Part shown: positions 1 to 7,245 of the stretch, piece by piece | Layout: the number at the start of each line of letters is the position of its first letter | Numbering within the stretch: position 1 is the first letter of the stretch | Position numbers and translations under genes: made by a program | Notes under the pieces: model-generated | The model's input: the letters and a program-made list of their open reading frames with translations, nothing else | What the model was told of the DNA's origin: nothing | Databases searched by the model: none | Origin: a virus | Strand: one strand, 5' to 3' | IMG/VR virus record: IMGVR_UViG_3300027985_001320 | Coordinates: 1 to 55,736 of that record | DNA length: 55,736 nt

Positions 1-330
1 TATTATATTAAATATTTATAAATATAAAAAACCAAAGAATTAATAAATAAAATAAATTTTATTTATAATACTCTTTACGCGTGGCATACGCACACGCGAT
101 AGAGAAGCAAGATTTTTCAAAGGATATTTTTCCTTCGGAAAAACCTACCCCTCCGGGTTAAAACCCGGTAAAATCTATCGGGTAACCATCGCAAAAAATC
201 CCCTGGAGGGGGATTTATAAAAAATTCAACAGGGTTTACCTGGTAATGCTGTTCGCCGCAATTATACGCGCGCGCGGGCGCGGGCGCGCGACTGAGAGTT
301 GCAGTAGAAAAACCCTGAAAACAACGCTAA
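1..330. other. AT-rich and hairpin-rich gene-free region
   Basis: No convincing gene lies here. The first 70 or so bases are almost pure A and T and include a TATAAT box at 64-69, so the tract could be a promoter or an easily melted site. Three hairpins follow: 127-143 (TTTTTCC/GGAAAAA), 153-168 (CCGGGT/ACCCGG) and 196-216 (AAATCCCC/GGGGATTT). A 24-bp tract of only G and C, mostly alternating CG, spans 267-290. Such a mix could be a transcription boundary, a replication start or a packaging site; the sequence alone does not decide between these. Confidence 0.5.
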
Positions 331-674
331 GTGTTTGATTCTATGGGGAAAAATGCGAAAACGGTAAAAAAATACTTGCGTGACACATGGTTTGAACGTG
401 AAGCTGCGCAGTGTCTCCCACCCATCGCCAAGTGCGAGCACTGTCTCCCCGTGACCCCAAGGCTTGGCCCCATGGCTGAGGGATGCTGCGTAAAACTTCA
501 CGTCACTGCACGATCGTGTGCTTGGAACCCGTAACACCACCACGGAACTGGTCGACTTACCCTCGAAATGTTTCCCCCAACGGTGTGTGCTACGGGCAAG
601 GCAGGAGGCCTTGCTCGAACGAGGACCCTGTGCGCCTACTGGGCATACCGCCCCCCAACCATCGGAGCATCACG
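331..674. other. Leader region without a confident gene
   Basis: An open frame at 331-534 would give a Cys-rich 67-residue product, but it has no ribosome binding site and codon use does not look like the neighbours. A perfect 10-bp palindrome lies at 509-518. The stretch may be a structured leader for the two small genes downstream, or may contain an untypical small RNA; I could not fold it into a tRNA. Confidence 0.35.
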
Positions 675-893
675 ATGAATTCACCGCAAGTTATCACGAT
701 CGCTGTACAAGGCGATTGCAGCACCGGTACCCCCAGCGTGGTCAACGTGATCCGCCAGGCGCTACTCCACGCCTATGGTGCCCAGACCGCCATCCTGGTT
801 GAGTCCTCGGGAGACGCTGTGGCGCTCGCCCCGTCAGCGGATACCCTGTTCGTGCTGAAAGAAAAAACCACCCCGACTTTCTCGAATAGCTGA
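675..893 (+). CDS. Unknown 72-residue protein
   Basis: I do not recognise this protein. The frame stays open upstream to 483, but the ATG at 675 is preceded by GGAG at 664-667 with 7-nt spacing, which decides the start. The N-terminal half (ITIAVQGDCSTGTPSVVNVI) looks like a beta strand, a glycine/serine turn and a helix. It resembles the start of the next gene (IRIAVAGSGATTVLRLIEK), so the two may be distant paralogues, this one shortened. The 11 bases around both start codons are identical (CATCACGATGA). It lies 37 nt upstream of the 169-residue gene and probably shares its transcript. Confidence 0.6.
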   Translation: MNSPQVITIAVQGDCSTGTPSVVNVIRQALLHAYGAQTAILVESSGDAVALAPSADTLFVLKEKTTPTFSNS

Positions 894-930
894 TACCCTA
901 TCGGCCGCTACGTTGGAGCGAGACATCACG

Positions 931-1440
931 ATGAGTCATTCTGATAATAAAACCATTAGGATCGCCGTCGCCGGTAGCGGCGCAACTACCGTATTGCGCC
1001 TGATCGAGAAGAACTTGCGCGCCACCTATCCGGACGCGGTCGTTCAAGTGTCGGCGGATATGCCCGATGAATCTGGCCTTCTTTTTGTTAACGAGGCGAG
1101 TCTGTCGAGGCACGAAACAACAATCCCGCTGGAACCCCTAGGGATCAGGCAAGTCCTCGACTTGGTCGTTAAAGCCCGTGAAGCCGTGGCGATCGATCAC
1201 ATCGAGACTGGGTTATGGGCAGCAGAACTCTGTGAGCTGTTGCCGCCGGAGGTTAAGGCTGACGTTAGCCGCATTAAGCAGGCCATTCGTGAAAACAGCA
1301 ACCCGTTTATTGGGTTTGATGATGAGCGGACGGAAAACTTGCACCACTACCTGACCACCTGCAGTAAAGATTTTCTCCAGCGTGAAATTCAGGCCTTAAT
1401 GAAAACAATCGAGTTCCTTAAACCTTACAGCGAAGAGTAA
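931..1440 (+). CDS. Unknown 169-residue protein
   Basis: Unrecognised soluble protein. A TTG start at 913 is possible, but ATG at 931 is preferred because GGAG lies upstream and the start context matches the preceding gene. Residues 8-45 look like a strand, glycine-rich turn and helix, reminiscent of a nucleotide-binding fold, but there is no true Walker A motif (no GK[ST]). The C-terminal half is helical and charged. It is followed by a tRNA gene within 50 nt. No function can be assigned. Confidence 0.75.
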   Translation: MSHSDNKTIRIAVAGSGATTVLRLIEKNLRATYPDAVVQVSADMPDESGLLFVNEASLSRHETTIPLEPLGIRQVLDLVVKAREAVAIDHIETGLWAAELCELLPPEVKADVSRIKQAIRENSNPFIGFDDERTENLHHYLTTCSKDFLQREIQALMKTIEFLKPYSEE

Positions 1441-1488
1441 TCCCTTCACGTAGGCAAAAGGTCGGTTGCAGGAAAGGCAAACCTTAAC

Positions 1489-1575
1489 CCCCCGGTGGTG
1501 AAATTGGTAGACACAAGGGATTTAAAATCCCTCGACCCTTAGGTTGTACCGGTTCGACTCCGGTCCGGGGGACCA
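1489..1575 (+). tRNA. tRNA-Leu (anticodon UAA)
   Basis: An 87-nt tRNA with perfect 7-bp acceptor stem (CCCCCGG pairing with CCGGGGG), D-loop GGTAGACAC, anticodon stem AGGGA/TCCCT around loop TTTAAAA (anticodon UAA, reads UUA), a long variable arm typical of class II leucine tRNAs, T-arm GGTTCGACTCC and an encoded CCA end at 1573-1575. It sits between two short genes in the same direction and probably is cut from a shared transcript. It is the only tRNA I can find in the window. Confidence 0.96.
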
Positions 1576-1595
1576 CTTACTAAAGCGAGACGGAT

Positions 1596-1838
1596 ATGGA
1601 CAGGACTGTGGATGACGATAAGATCGCTGAAATAATCGACCTACCCGTTAAGTCTGACCTCATTACCGATCGGGTAAAGGGACCTGAGAATCGCTTTAAA
1701 GAAATGATGGCAATGCGAAAAGCCATCAGTATCGGGAAACGGCCAAATTGCTTACGCAATAAGACCTGCCTGTGCGGCAGTGGGTTAAAGTTCAAACAGT
1801 GTTGTGGCCGGGTGCGGCGAGCCGATAAAACGAATTGA
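1596..1838 (+). CDS. SEC-C zinc-motif mini-protein
   Basis: An 80-residue protein whose C-terminal third carries the SEC-C signature CLCGSGLKFKQCCG (residues 58-71) with C58, C60, C69 and C70 as likely zinc ligands. The family is named after the C-terminal tail of SecA, where the motif binds zinc and contacts SecB or ribosomes; stand-alone copies occur in many bacterial and phage proteins, where the role is usually unknown. The N-terminal 50 residues are charged and match nothing I know. It starts 20 nt after the tRNA and ends before a strong terminator, so tRNA and gene probably form the end of one transcript. Confidence 0.85.
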   Translation: MDRTVDDDKIAEIIDLPVKSDLITDRVKGPENRFKEMMAMRKAISIGKRPNCLRNKTCLCGSGLKFKQCCGRVRRADKTN

Positions 1839-1874
1839 GTGTTGTCACTAACGGTAAGACTAGGTTCTAACCGA

Positions 1875-1914
1875 CCAAGGTAGCGGGTGGCTACTACCTT
1901 GGGTTTTTTTTTTT
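1875..1914 (+). terminator. Intrinsic terminator with long T-tract
   Basis: Hairpin CCAAGGTAG/CTACCTTGG at 1875-1902 followed by G and 11 T residues. This is a classical factor-independent terminator ending the 675-1838 transcript, and it is the only plus-strand hairpin in the window with a long T-tract. Confidence 0.92.
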
Positions 1915-1954
1915 GCAAAATCTATGATTCCGACTACGACTAAGGCCGCCTATC

Positions 1955-3286
1955 ATGCTTACGTTAACCCCAGAACTACAGTCGTTATACACTGATGAGG
2001 ATGTTCTTGCATCCCTTCAGGCTGTTGACACCCACGTATCCGTACAGGCTAATGAACCGATCACCGCGGACATTAAAAAGATTTTCGATGAAGAGTGCAG
2101 TGACGTGGTTTTCGACCGCGCGCTTTTGAAAAACATGGTGGAATACGTCCAACGGTTTTTGCATAAAAACAGCGATCATGTTGATTTTTTCGGGGGTAAC
2201 TTAACCGGTGTGCAAGTGGTACGGTTTACCGATGCGGACAGCAATCGACTCTTCGATGAAATCTTGGAAGTCGATGAAGATACCATGCAACGTAAACTGA
2301 ATGCCCATCCGAAAATTGATCCGGAATGGAAGCGCGTGAGCAGTATCTATAACGTGACCATGCTGTGGTTACTCTACAGCTTTCAGAACGCTTCCAAACT
2401 TAATGCCAAAGAACGTCGTCAGGGACAGATGTCAACACTGATCATGTTGCAGGCTAAGTTTTTAACCAGCTATTTGTTTCAAGCCTACCGGTATCCGGCC
2501 GACCCTGATATTGCACAAGCGGCCGCCGAACAACTGAACCGTAAGTTTATTTTGAAGCAGGCAGGGAACTGGTATAACGTGCTGGTGATTCGGGCAACCT
2601 ATATCCTCGATAATAAATACCCCAACCTGTGGGCTCATTTTAACGATGACAGTGAAATCATCGATGCGGTTCAAGACATACAGCAGGGGATTAAATCCGT
2701 TGCTAAGAGCGTTACCGCTGTCTTCTACGACATGCATAAGGCGGGTAAACGCGTCATTTCCACATCGAACATTATCGACATCGAAGGGGAATCTCAGATC
2801 CGAGCTACCATTCGTCGGGTAACGGAATATAAGCGCTACCTGCAAGATATATCGCATGATGCAAAGGACCTGATCAAAGATGAGTTGGTTAAGATCATCT
2901 TGGAATATATGCCTACCGCCAGTGAGCGCTTTTTCCGTGAGACCTTGGTGTTTATCGCTGAGTCTCGGGGGAGTCGCCAATATGAACGGCTTATTAACAC
3001 GTTCATTGATAACCTCATCATCCATGCCTTCGGGGTAATGGATCGTGACCGCGCGCAGTTGGCTAAGGGACATTTTGGGGAGATTTTAACGCGTCTGCAG
3101 GGGGTCTATATGTCTGCCCGCTCGACCGACCCCAGCTTGTTGGAGTTGCGTCAGATGGGGGAGCAGTTAGTCGTTAAGGGCAGCCATGCCACTTCGCAAG
3201 GTACCATCGCCGCCGTACGCACCAGCTTAATGCTCTACTTAGTGCTACGTGCCTTAGCCATGAAACACTATCACCAAATGAGCTAA
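1955..3286 (+). CDS. Unknown 443-residue helical protein
   Basis: Unrecognised. The protein is mostly predicted helix with many charged residues, no signal peptide and no clear membrane span. It stands alone between a T-tract terminator and a hairpin shared with the oppositely oriented terminase gene, so it has its own promoter within about 40 nt (no sigma70-like boxes visible). Its place beside TerL, where phiKZ-type phages keep structural genes, makes a virion or packaging role possible, but this is inference from position only. Confidence 0.85.
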   Translation: MLTLTPELQSLYTDEDVLASLQAVDTHVSVQANEPITADIKKIFDEECSDVVFDRALLKNMVEYVQRFLHKNSDHVDFFGGNLTGVQVVRFTDADSNRLFDEILEVDEDTMQRKLNAHPKIDPEWKRVSSIYNVTMLWLLYSFQNASKLNAKERRQGQMSTLIMLQAKFLTSYLFQAYRYPADPDIAQAAAEQLNRKFILKQAGNWYNVLVIRATYILDNKYPNLWAHFNDDSEIIDAVQDIQQGIKSVAKSVTAVFYDMHKAGKRVISTSNIIDIEGESQIRATIRRVTEYKRYLQDISHDAKDLIKDELVKIILEYMPTASERFFRETLVFIAESRGSRQYERLINTFIDNLIIHAFGVMDRDRAQLAKGHFGEILTRLQGVYMSARSTDPSLLELRQMGEQLVVKGSHATSQGTIAAVRTSLMLYLVLRALAMKHYHQMS

Positions 3287-3288
3287 CG

Positions 3289-3321
3289 AAGAGAGGCCCT
3301 TAGGGCCTCTCTTCTATGCTG
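3289..3321 (+). terminator. Convergent hairpin terminator with TATGCTG
   Basis: Perfect 11-bp stem AAGAGAGGCCC/GGGCCTCTCTT (3289-3313, loop TTA) between two converging genes. There is no T-tract; TATGCTG follows one base later (3315-3321), a one-mismatch form of the TATGCCG found after several other hairpins here. Confidence 0.85.
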
Positions 3322-3330
3322 TGGGTTAGG

Positions 3331-5475
3331 TTAGTGTCGGATCCTGATGGTAATATTGCCGCGCTGATGTTGATGGTCCTGTCGTTTCTTAGAGGCGTTA
3401 ATAACCGCATCGATTGATTCCAACAGCGTATCATCATCTTTGACTTTTCCCGCCAAGACTTTAAGTCGCGATTTGATAATTTCTTGCTGTATCGGACTGT
3501 CACAATTCTCCAGCATCTCTGTCATGGCCTCGATGGCACCGCGCAGACGACCTTGTTCCTCTCGCTGATACTGCTCTGCGACACTAAGGGTGGTGGATTC
3601 CCGTTTACAGGCGGATAATACCCGGCCCGGGTCAATGCCGTAGTAGCTTAAGTTAAGCCCGTGCATAAGGAACCACTGTGCCAGGAGCCAACTCACCACC
3701 CGGTCATCATGCTGCCCTTCACTGTGGTCGATGCGACCGTCCTTCACTACCAACGCCATGAGTTCAGCCGCCAGGTGTTCATCGTAGATCCCATGGGCAC
3801 AGATCGATGTGGCACGCTTAAAGACGTTTACATACAGTTCCCGCCGACTGTCCCCGGTGGTTACAAAACCGAAAAAGCCTTTGTACTTTACGTACACGGC
3901 GGGATCCCGGCGGTGTAACGGCCCCTGAATGAGCTTAAAGGCCTCTTTTGTCGGCCCTGAGGCTTCATGTACCACTCGGTTATAGATCCGTTTAAAGGGG
4001 TCTTCACCGTGTTCTGGCAGCATCGTTAACAAAGTATCGATGATGCTCTGCGCGGTGGACTTACGTTCGATCACCAGGACCGTATTACGGTTAGCCACCA
4101 TAAACTCCAAGAGGAACTGAGTGTAACGGTTTAAGAGGGTTTCATTACACGCCATCGACCCCACGGTTTCTCCGGTCTCACTGTCCACCAGCTCCAGCGA
4201 CAGTCGGTCACGCCCGATACCCTCACTGGTATCAAGCCCAAGGATGTAGGTCTTGTGTGGGTTATGCTGCGGCCGTTGGTGTACCGGTACAAACCAATCG
4301 AAGAGGTACTCACCGCCAAAGAGTTCGGTATCCACCGCCGGCCGTTTTACACGAAGAATAATGGCCCGCGCCTGTTCTTCAAGGGGCGACATCAGGTCAC
4401 CGGAGGTCCAGATATTCAGTAGATCACGGTCAGCGGCTTCACCACTTAAACCCGTTTCCTTTGCGGTTCTAAAGAGCCACTCATCACTGTACCCTAACTG
4501 GCGGTGTGAAAAAACCGCCGACACGATATTCTTATCCCCAGGCGAATACTTAGTAACGATCTTTTCAAAATGGTCCTTATCGATCGAGTCCATCAGGGGC
4601 TCTGACCACGGACACCCACCGGTTAATAACCCATAGACGTACGCCCCGTCTCGGCTATTCAATTTACCAGCGGTCGTGGTTAGCATCGTGCCGTAGGGGT
4701 TACCGCTTTCAATAGCCTCTCTGCGTGCTGCGATACCCCCCGGCATCGCTGCTTGCATGGTAACCTGTATGTTGAAGAAGAAGGGCGACTCGTCGATTTG
4801 GCGCACCGGGGTAGTCATCCCACGCCCTAGGTTATCCGCACCCTGGACACTACTGCGGGCTACCCCCGTGATATACCGGTTATTACGGGCATAGTAGGTA
4901 ATCTCATGTTGGTTATCGAGGTCAACCCCTTTCATTGTTTCGTTAAGATAGGACGGCATGCGTGCCATTAATGCTTTCATGCGGTGAATGTTCGCGCGCC
5001 GCAGCGGATCGTCTTTAGTGAGCATGGTGTGGTCGGTGTTATTCGACCAGAACATTAAACAGCCACTTTGAATACAGTCAGCGATAATCGACTTACCCGT
5101 TTGTCGTGGTTGAATCAACAGGATATCTTGTCCAGCCCAGAATGTCCAAAAGAGGGCCATATTGCCTCGGTCAGCCCGAAACTGAAACCCATCCCCCGCG
5201 GACGCCCGGGGCGGAATGCGGATAATTTCACGCAATACATACGTGGGGTTCAACTCACACTCCACTCTAATGCGTGTTTTTAACTCCCCCGATAAGTTGG
5301 GGTCACGGGGATTAACCCCCACAAGCTCACGGTCCAACAACGCCAGTGGCCATTGATGGTTTTTGATGTGCATGTTTTTATAATCTTGCGCCAACGCCAG
5401 AAACGTTTTATTCGTAGTGTTGGTGTCAATAATAGCCCCTGGATGATTCATCCAGTCGTGTCGGAAGATAATCAT
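3331..5475 (-). CDS. terL: Terminase large subunit
   Basis: The motor that cuts concatemeric DNA and drives it into the prohead. The ATPase has a Walker A-type loop QPRQTGKS at residues 122-129 and a Walker B-like VRQIDE at 224-229, with E229 as probable catalytic glutamate. The C-terminal RNase H-fold nuclease shows its acidic residues in ILGLDTSEG (D415), VLVIERKS (E470) and HDDRVVS (D590/D591). At 714 residues it is somewhat longer than T4 gp17. It is the last gene of a minus-strand set whose upstream members look like virion proteins, the order known from phiKZ (TerL, three structural genes, sheath). The ribosome binding site is weak. No small terminase subunit is visible nearby, as is usual in this lineage. 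Confidence 0.95.
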   Translation of the reverse strand: MIIFRHDWMNHPGAIIDTNTTNKTFLALAQDYKNMHIKNHQWPLALLDRELVGVNPRDPNLSGELKTRIRVECELNPTYVLREIIRIPPRASAGDGFQFRADRGNMALFWTFWAGQDILLIQPRQTGKSIIADCIQSGCLMFWSNNTDHTMLTKDDPLRRANIHRMKALMARMPSYLNETMKGVDLDNQHEITYYARNNRYITGVARSSVQGADNLGRGMTTPVRQIDESPFFFNIQVTMQAAMPGGIAARREAIESGNPYGTMLTTTAGKLNSRDGAYVYGLLTGGCPWSEPLMDSIDKDHFEKIVTKYSPGDKNIVSAVFSHRQLGYSDEWLFRTAKETGLSGEAADRDLLNIWTSGDLMSPLEEQARAIILRVKRPAVDTELFGGEYLFDWFVPVHQRPQHNPHKTYILGLDTSEGIGRDRLSLELVDSETGETVGSMACNETLLNRYTQFLLEFMVANRNTVLVIERKSTAQSIIDTLLTMLPEHGEDPFKRIYNRVVHEASGPTKEAFKLIQGPLHRRDPAVYVKYKGFFGFVTTGDSRRELYVNVFKRATSICAHGIYDEHLAAELMALVVKDGRIDHSEGQHDDRVVSWLLAQWFLMHGLNLSYYGIDPGRVLSACKRESTTLSVAEQYQREEQGRLRGAIEAMTEMLENCDSPIQQEIIKSRLKVLAGKVKDDDTLLESIDAVINASKKRQDHQHQRGNITIRIRH

Positions 5476-5504
5476 GACTGTTTATACCTGTTTGATAGTG
5501 TAGG

Positions 5505-5546
5505 CGTCATAGGGCCCTAAAAGAGGGGTCCCAAAGGACCCCTCTT
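5505..5546 (-). terminator. Hairpin between structural gene and terL
   Basis: Perfect 11-bp stem AAGAGGGGTCC/GGACCCCTCTT with loop CAAA (5521-5546). On the minus strand it is followed 9 nt later by TATGACG (5511-5505), a one-mismatch form of the TATGCCG seen after other hairpins, and there is no T-tract. It would end the transcript of the 557-residue gene or lower read-through into terL. Confidence 0.75.
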
Positions 5547-5560
5547 ATAACCCCCCATCA

Positions 5561-7234
5561 TCAGGAGGGGGGATTGACCAAGGTATGTATCGGCAAGGCA
5601 GCCATGCCGACTTGTAACGTTACCCCGTTGGCGAGGCGTTTTTCGAAGTGGATGGTGACCAGACTCCCTTCGGCCAGTAACGTCCCCACGGTAAACACCG
5701 TGTTCCAGTAGGTGATCGGGTACGTCGTACTGACACCCGCCAGGGTTAACCGGAAGTGGGTCGGAATCAGATCGTCCAGGGTCTCTACTTGATCATTCAG
5801 CACCGGCAAGCCTTTGCGCAATAGCTCGTCGACCCAGATAGCCATGTCACTGATACCCGAATCGATCTTGACATTGTACAGATTGGTGTTGACATATGCA
5901 ATCGTTGCAAAGAGGTTTTCACCGTACCAGCTCGGTTGTTCCGTGGTAAACTTCACCGCCCAGTTACCGGCGTAGGTCGTGCCGATATTCTTCAACCAGA
6001 TCTTTTCCGTCTGCACGTGATTGTAGTTACTGAAGCGACCATTAACCGACCGCAGGTTAACCGTAAAGGTTAGCGTTTGCTCGGCCACGTAGTTGGTTGG
6101 GTAGAACGGGTTAGAGTTCGCCCCTAACTGTACATACGGCGTAATGTAGTAGAACGCATTACGATCGATCATGTACAGATAATGTTCAAGGGTATACCCT
6201 TCGGCTTCACTGATCCAGCGCGGGAAAGTGAAGATCTTACAGTTATATGCCCCCTCCGCTTGAATCGCTTTGACAGTATACGGCTGTTGTATAGAAGCTC
6301 CGTCCGGTGCTACCACCAATGACGACGTCGTTTCGCCTTCACCGAAGTAGTATTTCAGCACGATTTCTCGCGTCGCATCCGGAATCATCACGTTGAAGTT
6401 CGTCAGTCCCAGAATCGCAAACTTGTTACCGTCGATGGCGATCCGCAGCGATGTCCCGTCGGCATAATTAACCACCCCTCGCATCAGGATCCCGTCCAGG
6501 TTGACGTTGTTAGGCACTTCCAACATACGATCGTCAGTGGCAGAGAGGAACTCACACTCCAGCCCAATTGAGTCAACCTGTTTGGGTGCGGTGGCATAGT
6601 CTGGAATGTAGTTCGTCTGCATTACGATCAGCGGCTGAACCTTCACAATCCCGCCCGTCGCACTGTAACCAACGAAGACCACTTTCTCCCCATCGGTCAC
6701 ATCCCGGGTCGTGTACCCGATCACCGGGTGCTTAGTGGTGACGTTTTGGTACTCATCTGTCGACACCAGTTCCATTGGAATCTTGTTGCTGACAAACTCA
6801 CCTGACGCATTGAACCACGCACTGATGATCGCATCTTCATTCGACAGATCCGTCCCGACAAAGATGGCATAGCTGACGACTGAAGAGTCATGTGTCACCA
6901 GCGAGCTATCCACACCCATCCGGGCAGGGACGACATCGTAGTTGATATAACACCGAAACATCTCGGTTTGATGCCCCCCTGAAAGCCCCAGCAGACCATC
7001 CTCTACCGAGGTATCAAGGTCACTGGTTGGGTCAGACCAGGGTTCGAGTTCAGACGTATAGTCTTCATTGACGACGGTGACGATCCAAAACCCCGTCAGT
7101 CGGTCCCATGCCATATCACCCACATTAGGAACGGCCCGTCCCGTTCCATCCTGACCCGTGTAGAGACTGTCCAGGGCATGGAGCCGCCACTGCTCATCGG
7201 TGGGGGGGATGGGGACAATAATATCCACTGCCAT
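5561..7234 (-). CDS. Probable virion structural protein (557 residues)
   Basis: Unrecognised by motif. The sequence is rich in beta-forming and aromatic residues, Asn, Thr and Gly, with few charged helices, the look of a phage structural or baseplate-wedge protein. It is encoded 11 nt after the 882-residue gene in the same direction and between that gene and terL. phiKZ has three structural genes between its terminase and sheath genes, so this is probably the counterpart of one of them. No enzyme motif, signal peptide or membrane span is visible. Confidence 0.8.
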   Translation of the reverse strand: MAVDIIVPIPPTDEQWRLHALDSLYTGQDGTGRAVPNVGDMAWDRLTGFWIVTVVNEDYTSELEPWSDPTSDLDTSVEDGLLGLSGGHQTEMFRCYINYDVVPARMGVDSSLVTHDSSVVSYAIFVGTDLSNEDAIISAWFNASGEFVSNKIPMELVSTDEYQNVTTKHPVIGYTTRDVTDGEKVVFVGYSATGGIVKVQPLIVMQTNYIPDYATAPKQVDSIGLECEFLSATDDRMLEVPNNVNLDGILMRGVVNYADGTSLRIAIDGNKFAILGLTNFNVMIPDATREIVLKYYFGEGETTSSLVVAPDGASIQQPYTVKAIQAEGAYNCKIFTFPRWISEAEGYTLEHYLYMIDRNAFYYITPYVQLGANSNPFYPTNYVAEQTLTFTVNLRSVNGRFSNYNHVQTEKIWLKNIGTTYAGNWAVKFTTEQPSWYGENLFATIAYVNTNLYNVKIDSGISDMAIWVDELLRKGLPVLNDQVETLDDLIPTHFRLTLAGVSTTYPITYWNTVFTVGTLLAEGSLVTIHFEKRLANGVTLQVGMAALPIHTLVNPPS

Positions 7235-7245
7235 GATATCACCCT

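Noticed and set aside
331-534. Cys-rich 67-residue open frame (KCEHCLP)
   Set aside because: No ribosome binding site and codon use unlike the neighbours; kept only as a remark.
262-543. Minus-strand open frame of 93 residues in the gene-free start region
   Set aside because: No ribosome binding site; its C-terminal end is a run of alternating Ala-Arg from the GC tract, so the frame is open by composition only.
360-660. A second tRNA or tmRNA in the leader
   Set aside because: No acceptor stem and T-arm combination could be paired.
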